A stretch of 64,000 nt of DNA from Gaoshiqia sediminis (lineage in GTDB: Bacteria > Bacteroidota > Bacteroidia > Bacteroidales > Prolixibacteraceae). The first letter of the stretch is position 1, and each line of letters begins with the position of its first letter. Location: assembly GCF_025907915.1 (NCBI RefSeq), contig NZ_JAPAAF010000002.1:288866-352865 (forward strand), given 5' to 3'. The translations under genes were made by a program, and so were the position numbers. Positions 9,338 to 18,322 of this stretch are shown in pieces. The notes below the pieces were generated by a model. It made no database searches and was not told the origin of the DNA. It worked only from the letters and a program-made list of their open reading frames with translations.

Positions 9338-10219
9338 ATGAAGCTGGATGAATTAGTCGCAATTTATCGCGGATGCGGCTACTCGGTAAGTAATATTGAA
9401 GGGCAGTATTTTCTTAATCGAGGGTGCATCAATTATTCTTTTCCGCAACTTTCCAATGTTTCATTGAATCCAAAGATTATCAGTAAACTGAAATGGAGAT
9501 ACCTGATCTCGGTTTTAAAGGTAAGTTCACCAATAAAAAATACACACGAATTTATCATTAGAACAAAAGAGTACCGGATCGACATGCTTCCCCACCGGAC
9601 ACGGCCCACTACCCGGAAAAGTTTGCGGGAGTGTGAGTTCAGGGTACCCTCGGTTGAAGATTTGATGAGGGAAGGTCTTTATATCAACCGTCAAACCATG
9701 AAATTGCAACAACGGGACGATAAATATCTCACCAATGAAAATCAATGGAAGAGCTATGTGACCTCATTTTATGGCCACGAAGATGTAGCCATGCTAGGTG
9801 CTTACTATGCCGGAAAATTGATTGGGTACATCATCGCGTTTAAAGCGGATGGGAAATATCATGTAGTTAATCAGTATGTTGACCGTAATTGGCCAGGGCT
9901 AGCGCCTTTAAATGGATTGATATATACTTTGTTTAATAAAATTATTGAGAAGGAGGGGGAGTTGATATTTTCCGACGGGATGGAATCGTTCAGTCCCCTG
10001 CCGGAGTTAAACCGGTTTAAACGGACCATGCTTTTTGAGCCGGTCCCGGCTACGCGTGTTTATATTCTTCATCCTGTTCTGCGGGTTTCTTTGTGGATAG
10101 TTATCTTTCTATATGTCAAGATATTGGGAAAGAGGAGTGTCAAAAATAAATTTATTCAAAAGATAATCCGCTTATATCAGGGACAGCGCATTCTGGATAG
10201 GATGACTGTCGAAAATTAG
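9338..10219 (+). CDS. Unrecognised protein with a possible GNAT/FemAB-like acyltransferase fold
   Basis: A 293-residue protein that I cannot assign firmly. The central part (roughly residues 145-215: MLGAYYAGKLIGYIIAF, then VDRNWPGLAPLNGLIYTLF) has the rhythm of a GNAT or FemAB-like acyltransferase core, with a conserved-looking FSDGMESFSPLPELNRFK segment afterwards. The C-terminus has one hydrophobic stretch (VSLWIVIFLYVKIL) and a basic tail. Its position inside a polysaccharide locus suggests a glycan or lipid-linked amino-sugar modification. The fold call is tentative. Confidence 0.55.
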   Translation: MKLDELVAIYRGCGYSVSNIEGQYFLNRGCINYSFPQLSNVSLNPKIISKLKWRYLISVLKVSSPIKNTHEFIIRTKEYRIDMLPHRTRPTTRKSLRECEFRVPSVEDLMREGLYINRQTMKLQQRDDKYLTNENQWKSYVTSFYGHEDVAMLGAYYAGKLIGYIIAFKADGKYHVVNQYVDRNWPGLAPLNGLIYTLFNKIIEKEGELIFSDGMESFSPLPELNRFKRTMLFEPVPATRVYILHPVLRVSLWIVIFLYVKILGKRSVKNKFIQKIIRLYQGQRILDRMTVEN

Positions 10220-10296
10220 TTTCTAAACTTGCCAACATAGCAAGCTGTATAACTGCATTGTAATTCTTGACAACTATCAACCAAAACGATAAGCCA

Positions 10297-11532
10297 ATGA
10301 TTTTGCTGGTATCCGCCGTATTTCCGCCCGAGCCTGTTGTGTCGGCAACTATTGCCCACGATTTAGCGGTAACACTGTCGGATGATGTGACAGTCAGGGT
10401 TTTAAGACCGAAGCCGACACGGCCTTACGGGTTCAGTTTTGATTGCCTTCGGATGGAGTATAAAAAGTTTGAACACGTCATTCTTCCTTCATATACCTGC
10501 GCCCGTTCTGGCTTATTTGGCCGGATGCGGGAAAGTTACAGCTTCGGGAGATATGTTGCCCGGTACATAAGGGAACATCGCGACAAAATAGCAGTTGTTT
10601 ATCTTAATGCCTGGCCTTTATTGGCGCAATACCTGATCGTCAGAGCGGCAAAGCATTGTGCTCTTCCATCTATTGTTCATGTGCAGGACATTTATCCTGA
10701 GTCCTTGTCAACTAAAATTCCGGTATTCTGCAAATTCATTCACAGGTTATTAATGCCCTTAGATATTTATATTCTGAAAAATGCTACGCGTGTGATCGCT
10801 GTTTCGGAGAACATGAAGCTCAATTTTATACGAACAAGGGGTATTCTCGAAGAAAAAATTGCCCTCATTCAGAATTGGCAGGATGAGGCTGACTTTATTA
10901 AATACCACTATCAGAAGAAGGATCTGTTGTATGGTCAGGCCAGTAAAAAACCTTTCACGTTTATGTATTTGGGGAACATTGGCCCTGTTGCCGGGGTCGA
11001 TTTTTTGATTAAAAGCTTTGCCCAGGCCAACTTGTCCGACGCCAGGTTGGTCATTGCCGGTTCCGGGTCAATGAAAGAAGAATGTCAGCGAATTGCCGAA
11101 GGGTGTAAAGATACACCTATCTTGTTTTGGGATGTACCGGCGGGGAAAGTGCCCGAAATTCAAGACCGGGCCGATGTAATGCTTCTTCCGGTTAAGCGAG
11201 GTGCTGCGATGAGCTCCATCCCATCAAAGCTGGTGGCTTATTTATATTCGAAGAAGCCGGTCATTGCCTGTGTTGATCAACAAAGTGATTCTGCCAGGGC
11301 TATTGAACAGGCCCGTTGTGGTTGGGTTGTTCCGCCTGAGGAAATGGGCGAACTGGTAGCCATCTTTCGGTTGGTGAGTGACCTGAAAAAAGCTGAGTTA
11401 GAGGAAAAAGGCATGAAGGGGTATCAATATGCGACGAACAATTTCTCGAAAAAGCATAATTTGAAGAAAATAGTCGAAATGATTTTGCAAGCTGCGAATA
11501 ATCAGGGTATTTCGGCCAACTGGGCTGATTGA
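10297..11532 (+). CDS. Glycosyltransferase family 4, WbuB-like
   Basis: A 411-residue GT4 enzyme starting MILLVSAVFPPEPVVSATIAHDLA, the WbuB/WcaI-like N-terminus, with HVQDIYPES in the acceptor domain and a donor-side block (AMSSIPSKLVAYLYSKKPVIACV) near residue 310. WbuB-type enzymes commonly transfer amino or deoxy sugars early in O-antigen assembly. The ATG at 10297 is preferred; an in-frame TTG at 10267 would add ten residues of no obvious function. The next gene is the initiating phosphosugar transferase, so this enzyme may add the second sugar. Confidence 0.85.
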   Translation: MILLVSAVFPPEPVVSATIAHDLAVTLSDDVTVRVLRPKPTRPYGFSFDCLRMEYKKFEHVILPSYTCARSGLFGRMRESYSFGRYVARYIREHRDKIAVVYLNAWPLLAQYLIVRAAKHCALPSIVHVQDIYPESLSTKIPVFCKFIHRLLMPLDIYILKNATRVIAVSENMKLNFIRTRGILEEKIALIQNWQDEADFIKYHYQKKDLLYGQASKKPFTFMYLGNIGPVAGVDFLIKSFAQANLSDARLVIAGSGSMKEECQRIAEGCKDTPILFWDVPAGKVPEIQDRADVMLLPVKRGAAMSSIPSKLVAYLYSKKPVIACVDQQSDSARAIEQARCGWVVPPEEMGELVAIFRLVSDLKKAELEEKGMKGYQYATNNFSKKHNLKKIVEMILQAANNQGISANWAD

Positions 11533-11591
11533 GGTCTTTCCTGCTGTGAGATTGAATTTATACCATTTGTGAAGCTCATGACATTTTTCAG

Positions 11592-12185
11592 ATGAAGAGG
11601 ACTTTTGATTTCGTTATGGCCTTGTCGGGTTTAATCCTTCTTTTTCCCCTGTTTTTGTTGGTGGGTATTCTAATTTATTTTACAGATGGTTGGCCGGTAT
11701 TTTTCAAACAAAAGCGGATTGGAAAAAACGGGACGCCATTCCAATTTTTCAAATTCAGATCGATGCGTGTTTCGGGTTCAGGTCAAACAGAAGAATTTGG
11801 TGCCGGTGATCTCAGCAGGGTGACCCCATTCGGGAAATTTCTTCGAAAAACAAAACTCGACGAATTGCCCCAGTTGATGAATGTTGTGAAGGGAGATATG
11901 TCGTTGGTGGGGCCCCGCCCCGAAGTGGGAAAGTGGGTGAATGTTTACCCCGAACGTTGGGCAAAGGTTTTGTCTGTTCGTCCGGGAATTACGGATCATG
12001 CAGCTTTGGTGTTCAGACACGAAGAAGATCTGCTGGCAAAAGCTGCCGATCCGGAAAGAACCTACCGGGAAGTGTTGCTTCCTCGTAAGCTCGACTTGTA
12101 CGAAGCGTATGTTGACCAGCATTCCCTGGCCAGCGACCTGGTATTGGTTCTAAAAACAATTTATTGCCTTTTTGTCAGGAAATAA
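11592..12185 (+). CDS. Initiating phosphosugar (undecaprenyl-phosphate) transferase, PglC/WcaJ-type catalytic domain
   Basis: A 197-residue monotopic phosphoglycosyl transferase. The signatures are FFKQKRIGKNGTPFQFFKFRSM, LDELPQLMNVVKGDMSLVGPRPE and RPGITDHAALVFRHEE, after one N-terminal hydrophobic helix. It would transfer a phosphosugar from a UDP-sugar to undecaprenyl phosphate and so start each repeat unit. The short length corresponds to PglC, not to the longer WcaJ/WbaP. It abuts the DegT aminotransferase, and a PglF-like dehydratase lies 6 kb downstream, so a bacillosamine-type sugar is a reasonable first residue. Confidence 0.9.
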   Translation: MKRTFDFVMALSGLILLFPLFLLVGILIYFTDGWPVFFKQKRIGKNGTPFQFFKFRSMRVSGSGQTEEFGAGDLSRVTPFGKFLRKTKLDELPQLMNVVKGDMSLVGPRPEVGKWVNVYPERWAKVLSVRPGITDHAALVFRHEEDLLAKAADPERTYREVLLPRKLDLYEAYVDQHSLASDLVLVLKTIYCLFVRK

Positions 12186-12194
12186 GTGAAGCCC

Positions 12195-13358
12195 ATGAAA
12201 ATTCCGTTTTCAAGAGTCCCTATGGCCGGGAACGAGTTGAACTTTGTGAAAGAAGTTCTTGAAAGTGGTTGGCTCACCACTTCCACCAAAGCTCTTCAGT
12301 TTGAACGGTTATTTGCCGAGTACCTTGGCGTGAGGTATGCCTGTGCAGTAAATTCGTGCACCGCCGCCTTGCACCTTGCCGTGGAGGCTGTTGGTATCAA
12401 AGCGGGGGACAAAGTGCTGGTTCCTACGATGACGTTTACGGCAACGGCAGATGTCGTGAGGTACCTCGGGGCCGATCCGGTTTTTACGGATGTTGAGTAT
12501 GGTACCTGCCTGCTTACACCGGAGATACTGCAAGCAGCCTTGGCAATAAATGGAAATGTTCGGGCGGTTATGCCGGTTCATTATGGCGGGCAGGCAGCCA
12601 GTTTGGCAACGCCTGAGGGAAACGGGATTGTGGATATTTGCCGATCACGGCAAATTCGTGTGGTTGAAGATGCAGCGCATGCTTTTCCAACGAAATTTCA
12701 AGGCCGGTTTGTGGGATCGTTTGGTGATGTTACTTGTTTTAGCTTTTATGCGAATAAAACCATAACAACCGGTGAAGGTGGCATGCTGGTTACAAATGAT
12801 GAGGCTATTTATAATCGGGTGAAAACCATGCGGCTGCACGGGATTGACCATGATGTGTGGGACCGGTACACCAATGGGAAAACGTCGTGGGAATACGATA
12901 TCGTTGCTCCCGGGTATAAATATAATATGCCCGACATCAATGCTGCTGTTGGTCTTGCCCAACTGGGAAAAGCCGATTTTTTCAGGGAGCAGCGCCAGCG
13001 TTGTGCCTTGTATTATCTGAATGAGCTGCAAAATTTGTCTGTGGTTGACCTGCCCTTGTGTGTTGGCCCGGTCGAAAATCATGCCTGGCATCTGTTTCCT
13101 ATTATTATCAAACCGGATGCGCCTGTTTCCCGGAACGAATTTATCCACCGGATGAGCCAGCAGGGGATTGGTACTTCGGTGCATTATAAGCCACTGCACC
13201 GAATGAGTTATTACCGCGACACCTATCAGCTAAATGAAAAGGACTTTCCCAATGCCGAACGAATTTGGCAGGGAATAGTCTCGCTGCCCATTTATCCGGA
13301 TTTGACGGATGCAGAATTGAAATATATATGCGCAGCCATCAGAAATATTCTTTCTTGA
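12195..13358 (+). CDS. DegT/DnrJ/EryC1 PLP-dependent sugar aminotransferase (PglE-like)
   Basis: A 387-residue fold-type I aminotransferase. The PLP lysine is in SFYANKTITTGEGGM (about residue 186), with the VEDAAHAF segment upstream and LHRMSYYRD near the end. These enzymes aminate 4-keto-6-deoxy sugars such as the PglF product in the bacillosamine pathway. An in-frame GTG at 12186 directly follows the previous stop and could be the real start; I used the ATG at 12195, which precedes the conserved IPFSRVPMAGNE segment. Grouping with PglC- and PglF-like genes supports the role. Confidence 0.9.
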   Translation: MKIPFSRVPMAGNELNFVKEVLESGWLTTSTKALQFERLFAEYLGVRYACAVNSCTAALHLAVEAVGIKAGDKVLVPTMTFTATADVVRYLGADPVFTDVEYGTCLLTPEILQAALAINGNVRAVMPVHYGGQAASLATPEGNGIVDICRSRQIRVVEDAAHAFPTKFQGRFVGSFGDVTCFSFYANKTITTGEGGMLVTNDEAIYNRVKTMRLHGIDHDVWDRYTNGKTSWEYDIVAPGYKYNMPDINAAVGLAQLGKADFFREQRQRCALYYLNELQNLSVVDLPLCVGPVENHAWHLFPIIIKPDAPVSRNEFIHRMSQQGIGTSVHYKPLHRMSYYRDTYQLNEKDFPNAERIWQGIVSLPIYPDLTDAELKYICAAIRNILS

Positions 13359-13425
13359 TACTATGCTCGGATTTGTTTGTTGCATGTCCGCCTTCACGTC
13401 CCTGTTCCAGTAAGTCGTTTTTAAA

Positions 13426-15051
13426 ATGAAAAATGTTGTCCATGTTGGGATTATCCTGAACGGCGAGCTTATTCCCTGTTGGATCTACCAGGTAGTAGCG
13501 AAAATAGCAGGTTCCAATTATGCCGATTTAAAACTGATTGTCCTGAATGAAAGTGCCCGTCTGGAGGATAACGATCCGAAAGCATCGTTTTTTTTCAAGT
13601 TGCACCGGAAGTTGGACCGTCAGGTTTTCGGCAAGCGTTACAATTTTAACCAACTGGTAGATGCGACTGCATTATTTCAGGGAATCGCACGCTGTTCACT
13701 TAGTCCGAAAAATGAAAATGCTTGGTCGGAAATTGCATCGTATAAACTGGATGTACTGCTTAATTTAAGTGCGGTTGATTTCTCCACATGCCAATTCCCG
13801 TTGGCACGTTTCGGAGTATGGCAATATGTTATTGGTGAACGGAATTGTAATAGCCTTGCTTATATTTATGGGCAAATGATTAACGAGGGCCCGGTTATGG
13901 AGATATCTGTCCGGGCAACAAACGGCGAATTTGAACGTGAGGCTGTCATTCACCGGAGTTGGGTTCCAGTTAATTACCATTCCATTCAAATTAACCAATA
14001 TCATTTGTATAGCTTTTGCTCTTTGATTTTACCACGATTGCTTGCAGGAATTTACAAATTCGGGACTGCCTATTTTGGTGGGCAAACATTGCATTTCAGA
14101 ATGACTCTTTCGGAACAAACAAGTGCTATTTTTTTTTCGCCTTCAAATTACCAAGCAGTTGTCAATGTTTTTAAAATGCTTTCCAGATATTTAAGTTGCC
14201 TGATCGCGCATCAAACTAGTGGAATATGGTTTTTAATGCTAAAAGTTGATTCGGAAATTTTTCCAATATTGCCGAATGACTATAAAGCATTAATTCCACC
14301 CAAGGACAGGGCTTGGGCAGATCCATTTGTACTTAGTCGGGATGGTAATATTTTCATTTTTGTTGAAGAGTTTTTGTACAGGGACGGAAAGGGATATATT
14401 TCGTTGTTAGAGATTGGAAAAGAGGGTGACTTGTTCAGTTTTGAGAAAATACTTGAAAGACCTTTTCATATATCATATCCTTTTATTTTTGAATTGAATG
14501 CTAAATGGTATATGATTCCAGAAACTTCTGCAAACAAGACAATTGAGTTGTATGAGTGTGTCGAATTCCCTCGGAAATGGAGCTTTGTGATGAATTTGAA
14601 GGAGGATATAAATGCGGTTGACAGTACGATCTTCTTTAATAATAACCGATGGTGGTTATTTACTGCGGTAAGCGAGTTGTCAACTTGGTCGGATTATAAA
14701 GAATTACATCTTTTTTCTTCTGATACGTTATTTACAGACAAATGGGAGCCTCATCCTCTAAATCCAATTGTGACTGATGTGAGAACTGCTCGTCCGGCAG
14801 GGCGTATTTTCATGAAGCACGGGCAAATTTACCGGCCCTCCCAAGATTGTTCCTTCAGGTATGGTCGTGCTTTTAATTTGAATCAAATAACCACGCTGAG
14901 CGAAAATGCGTATGCTGAAACGATGCTCTCTAAGATTGAAGCAGGCTGGGATGCTGATGTGAAAGGTACACATACCTTCAATTGTGATAAAAAAATTGCA
15001 GTTATTGATGCATATCGGTATCGAAAACGCTTTGCTAATAGATTATTTTAA
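13426..15051 (+). CDS. Fusion of a formyltransferase-like N-terminus and a GINT1-type beta-propeller-like domain
   Basis: A 541-residue protein. The first 180 or so residues resemble a methionyl-tRNA formyltransferase-like Rossmann region (VHVGIILNGELIPCWIYQVV, then LDVLLNLSAVDF). The C-terminal part from about residue 280 (DRAWADPFVLSRDGNIFIFVEEF, SYPFIFELNAKWYMIPE, DSTIFFNNNRWWLFTA) matches the repeated blades of the N-terminal domain of glucosamine inositolphosphorylceramide transferase 1 and GH43-like propellers. The biochemical role of bacterial members is unknown to me. The 14000-14700 part is visibly richer in A+T than the neighbours, which may point to transfer. Confidence 0.6.
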   Translation: MKNVVHVGIILNGELIPCWIYQVVAKIAGSNYADLKLIVLNESARLEDNDPKASFFFKLHRKLDRQVFGKRYNFNQLVDATALFQGIARCSLSPKNENAWSEIASYKLDVLLNLSAVDFSTCQFPLARFGVWQYVIGERNCNSLAYIYGQMINEGPVMEISVRATNGEFEREAVIHRSWVPVNYHSIQINQYHLYSFCSLILPRLLAGIYKFGTAYFGGQTLHFRMTLSEQTSAIFFSPSNYQAVVNVFKMLSRYLSCLIAHQTSGIWFLMLKVDSEIFPILPNDYKALIPPKDRAWADPFVLSRDGNIFIFVEEFLYRDGKGYISLLEIGKEGDLFSFEKILERPFHISYPFIFELNAKWYMIPETSANKTIELYECVEFPRKWSFVMNLKEDINAVDSTIFFNNNRWWLFTAVSELSTWSDYKELHLFSSDTLFTDKWEPHPLNPIVTDVRTARPAGRIFMKHGQIYRPSQDCSFRYGRAFNLNQITTLSENAYAETMLSKIEAGWDADVKGTHTFNCDKKIAVIDAYRYRKRFANRLF

Positions 15052-15087
15052 TGTAAAGATTAACAGACTGATTTAATATGCAGAAAA

Positions 15088-16422
15088 ATGAATATGGGTT
15101 ATGTCGTTTTATTGATGATCATTCTATCGTCATGTGGATGCCATCAGGAGGATCTAAAGCCGACTGATCAAGATACCACCCAAGCGAATCTAATTGATAC
15201 TACCGGTGATAATGAAGTTGTGGTGTGGGGAGAGAAGGCTACCTATTATGTGGCACTGAATGGAAACGACACGAATCCAGGAACGGTTGATCAGCCATGG
15301 GCTACCTGGCAAAAGGCATTCTCGAAGGCCGGTGCCGGAGATACGGTTTTTATTCGCGGAGGGGTGTTCTATGCTGATAAAATGGATGAGTTTGGGGTAT
15401 ATGTTGTGAATAGAAAAGGTGCCCATGCAAACCCAATCTGTATTTTTAATTATCCGGGCGAAATGCCTGTGCTTGATTGTTCTACCATAACAAATACCGA
15501 GGCAAATACTGGTATATTGCTTAGTAAATGTTCTCACTACTACTTAAAAGGATTAACGGTGACCGGGATTAGTCAACATGCACAAAGTATTGAGTCTTGT
15601 GGTTTTTCATTCGAGCTGGGAGGAACTTACACTGTTGAGAATTGTGTTTCTCATGGCAACGAAGGGTCCGGTTTTCAGGGATATGCCCTCGATACAATCT
15701 CCCTGATCAATTGCGATGCGTACGATAACTTTGACATTTCGACAGGAGGGTATTCAGGTGGGCAGGCCGACGGCTTTGTAATTTGTTTTACTTCACAGCA
15801 TGCTTATACCTATTTCAAAGGATGTCGGTCATGGTACAATTCGGATGATGGGTTCGATTGTTGGGAGAATGAAGGGATCGTTGTTTTTGATGCGTGTTGG
15901 TCCTTTAACAATGGACGGGGAAAAGGAGATGGCGGTGGCTTTAAATTAGGACAGACACGAAAGCCGCAATTGGATGTCCATCAAAGGGTCTTGACAAATT
16001 GCTTGGCTTTCAATAACCGGTTTATAGGGTTCAATCAAAACGATGGCAACGTGAAGATGACTTTTTACAACAATTTTGCCTTCGATAATGATAATATCGG
16101 GTTTGATATCGGGCAATACAATTTGCCCATGATTGTCCGCAACAACATTAGCTATAAAAACAGCCGGTCAGGTTATTTTTCAGCTAATAGTAAAATTGAC
16201 CATAACAGTTGGACCGCTTCGACCAATGTTACCGTATCAGATGCTGATTTTGTGCGTGTTGATACGGCCCGTGTATCCGGTAAGCGTCAGCCAAATGGCG
16301 ATTTGCCTGCCATCGATTTTTTAAGGCTGGCTACGGGAAGCGATCTGATCAATGCCGGTGTTGATGTCGGTCTGCCCTTCCTTGGGAATGCACCTGATTT
16401 AGGCCCTTACGAGAAGGAATAG
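15088..16422 (+). CDS. Right-handed beta-helix lipoprotein, PL9-like polysaccharide lyase candidate
   Basis: A 444-residue secreted lipoprotein: the signal peptide ends in LSSC (lipobox), followed by an acidic linker and the entry motif YYVALNGNDTNPGTVDQPWATWQKAF typical of DUF1565/PL9 proteins. Asn-rich beta-helix rungs follow (CVSHGNEGSGFQGY, CRSWYNSDDGFDCWENEG, CWSFNNGRGKGDGGGFKLG). The DDGFDxWEN and GxGFKLG features recall PL9 pectate lyase-like enzymes. It may trim or release the polysaccharide made here; a lyase inside a biosynthetic locus is common. Catalysis is not proven by sequence. Confidence 0.7.
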   Translation: MNMGYVVLLMIILSSCGCHQEDLKPTDQDTTQANLIDTTGDNEVVVWGEKATYYVALNGNDTNPGTVDQPWATWQKAFSKAGAGDTVFIRGGVFYADKMDEFGVYVVNRKGAHANPICIFNYPGEMPVLDCSTITNTEANTGILLSKCSHYYLKGLTVTGISQHAQSIESCGFSFELGGTYTVENCVSHGNEGSGFQGYALDTISLINCDAYDNFDISTGGYSGGQADGFVICFTSQHAYTYFKGCRSWYNSDDGFDCWENEGIVVFDACWSFNNGRGKGDGGGFKLGQTRKPQLDVHQRVLTNCLAFNNRFIGFNQNDGNVKMTFYNNFAFDNDNIGFDIGQYNLPMIVRNNISYKNSRSGYFSANSKIDHNSWTASTNVTVSDADFVRVDTARVSGKRQPNGDLPAIDFLRLATGSDLINAGVDVGLPFLGNAPDLGPYEKE

Positions 16423-16475
16423 TCAGAATATTAATCTTCTCAGTAAAAGCGTTCAATTCTTTTGATTAAAACAAA

Positions 16476-17525
16476 ATGCCTGCAATTATTATAGATCCAA
16501 CAGTGAATATTCAATATTCATCCTTTTATATTAAAGGACTGGAGATTGTTTTTGGAAAGGTTAATGTTCGGTTTTCTTCAAAATATTTTAAATCTCTTAA
16601 AAGGCAAAAAGAGCGGAATTCATACGAGCACTATATGGCCTTTGTTCTCGTCGATAAAGATTGCTTAACTAAATATGTCATTGACTTTCGTGATAAGGTT
16701 GAAGTGAAAGAAAGTGCTTATGATTGGTGTGATAAGTACGCAAAAATTAATTATCACAAGAGATATACAGGCTCAAGGTTTTCGTCGAAAATGATTTCCA
16801 TTCCACCCGGCTTCGGAATCCGCATTTGGGGTTTGTGGGAAACAATATTTTATGGCATTTCTAATTTTGCAAAGTGTAATTTTTCTCCTGTAACATCGGG
16901 GAAGCAATTTTTTGCAGATTATTTTTTGTTGTACTTGAGGCGCTTACCCATAGAGGGTTATTCAAAAAATGACCAACTTAAAGAGTATGAGAGCATGGAA
17001 AGTAAGGAAAACTACGTTTTTTTTATTTCTACTCTTTGGCCGCATGAAAATTGTCTTAAAACCACCAATGTTTTACGGAAGCATTTTATTGAAACTTGTA
17101 AGAATTTTCAATTCATTGACTTTGAGGGCGGTTTTTACGCTAATTCGTCACATCCTCAATATGAGGAGTTTAAGCAAATTGTTTTTACAAAGCCATATTC
17201 TGTTAAAAGCTATTTAGATAAGACAAAGGCGTCGTTGTTTGTATTTAATACTCCTTCAGTGCATAACTGCCACGGATGGAAGTTGGGTGAATTTCTAGCA
17301 ATGGGGAAAGCTATTATCTCGACACCTTTATCAAATGAATTGCCTGAAGCGCTGGTGCATGGAAAAAACATCCACATTATTTCTGATTTTTCTAAGCTAG
17401 AGGAGACTGTTAGATTAATAGTTAAAAATAAGAAATACAGGCAACATTTAGAGGTTGGTGCAAAAGCGTATTATTTAAAGTATGTTAAGCCAGAAAGTGT
17501 AATCAGATATATTTTGAATTATTGA
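16476..17525 (+). CDS. Glycosyltransferase-like protein (GT-B type)
   Basis: A 349-residue protein whose C-terminal part (NTPSVHNCHGWKLGEFLAMGKAIISTPLSNELPE, interrupted here only by description) has the donor-binding layout of GT-B glycosyltransferases, with a Lys-x-x-Glu pair (KLGEFLAMGK) replacing the usual E-x7-E. The N-terminal half is not recognisable to me. The coding region is distinctly A+T-rich compared with flanking genes, a sign of separate origin within a variable polysaccharide locus. Donor and acceptor are unknown. Confidence 0.65.
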   Translation: MPAIIIDPTVNIQYSSFYIKGLEIVFGKVNVRFSSKYFKSLKRQKERNSYEHYMAFVLVDKDCLTKYVIDFRDKVEVKESAYDWCDKYAKINYHKRYTGSRFSSKMISIPPGFGIRIWGLWETIFYGISNFAKCNFSPVTSGKQFFADYFLLYLRRLPIEGYSKNDQLKEYESMESKENYVFFISTLWPHENCLKTTNVLRKHFIETCKNFQFIDFEGGFYANSSHPQYEEFKQIVFTKPYSVKSYLDKTKASLFVFNTPSVHNCHGWKLGEFLAMGKAIISTPLSNELPEALVHGKNIHIISDFSKLEETVRLIVKNKKYRQHLEVGAKAYYLKYVKPESVIRYILNY

Positions 17526-17636
17526 ATGGGTGAATTCTTTCGCGTAGCCCCATTGATTCAAAATACTGTTTTAAATTAATCCACTGATGCTGTCGGTGAG
17601 GGGAGAGGATTATGCAAAGTCAATATATTCAAATTT

Positions 17637-18155
17637 ATGAAGACGAATGTAAGTATAGCCAACAACAGCGCGTGCAATTTTCAGAAAGAACCGATAGTGG
17701 ATGCTAGTAGAAAGAGGCATCTGCTTTACCGAATCGCCAAAAAGATCCCGAACAAGCTTTTCACCTTGCAGGGGCGGATAAAATATCGGGCCGTTCAATG
17801 GGACAACAGGACAGCTTCAGATAAACCGGTCACAAAATCACTAAACTTGCGGCCCGGAGAATGGGTAAAAGTTCGGTCGCTGACTGAAATTGCCTTGACA
17901 CTCGACAAAAACGGGAAATACAGGGGCCTGTACTTTATGCCCGAGATGGAGCAATTTTGCGGAGGGAAGTATAAGGTCTTCAAGAAGGCTGAAAAAATTA
18001 AAATGGAATCGACCGGAGAATTGCGCAAATTAAAAAGCCCCAGTTATTTTCTGGAAGGGGTTTATTGTACCGGCGAATTTCAGGGAGGCTGCGACCGGTC
18101 ATGCTTCCACTTCTGGCGGGAGGAGTGGCTTGAAGGAGCAATTGAACAAACTTAA
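17637..18155 (+). CDS. Small conserved cysteine-containing protein of polysaccharide loci, function unknown
   Basis: A 172-residue soluble, basic protein without signal peptide or membrane segment. A SH3-like stretch (LNLRPGEWVKVRSLTEIALTL) precedes a terminal cysteine block: FCGGKYKVFKKAEKI, VYCTGEF and GGCDRSCFHFWREEWLEGA. The cysteines could bind a metal or an iron-sulfur cluster. It lies between a glycosyltransferase and the PglF-like dehydratase. I do not recognise a named family and give no function. Confidence 0.6.
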   Translation: MKTNVSIANNSACNFQKEPIVDASRKRHLLYRIAKKIPNKLFTLQGRIKYRAVQWDNRTASDKPVTKSLNLRPGEWVKVRSLTEIALTLDKNGKYRGLYFMPEMEQFCGGKYKVFKKAEKIKMESTGELRKLKSPSYFLEGVYCTGEFQGGCDRSCFHFWREEWLEGAIEQT

Positions 18156-18322
18156 CAATAGGAATCACCGATATGATCTGATCGTTTTACCGAAACAACA
18201 CACCCAAATATTTGTGCCGACAGGGCAAATCCATTTTGATTACAGTTTGTGATTAATGCCCTGAAACTGAGAGGTCGGTACTGGTACATTCTCCATACAC
18301 GATATTTGTAACCACTGGACAC

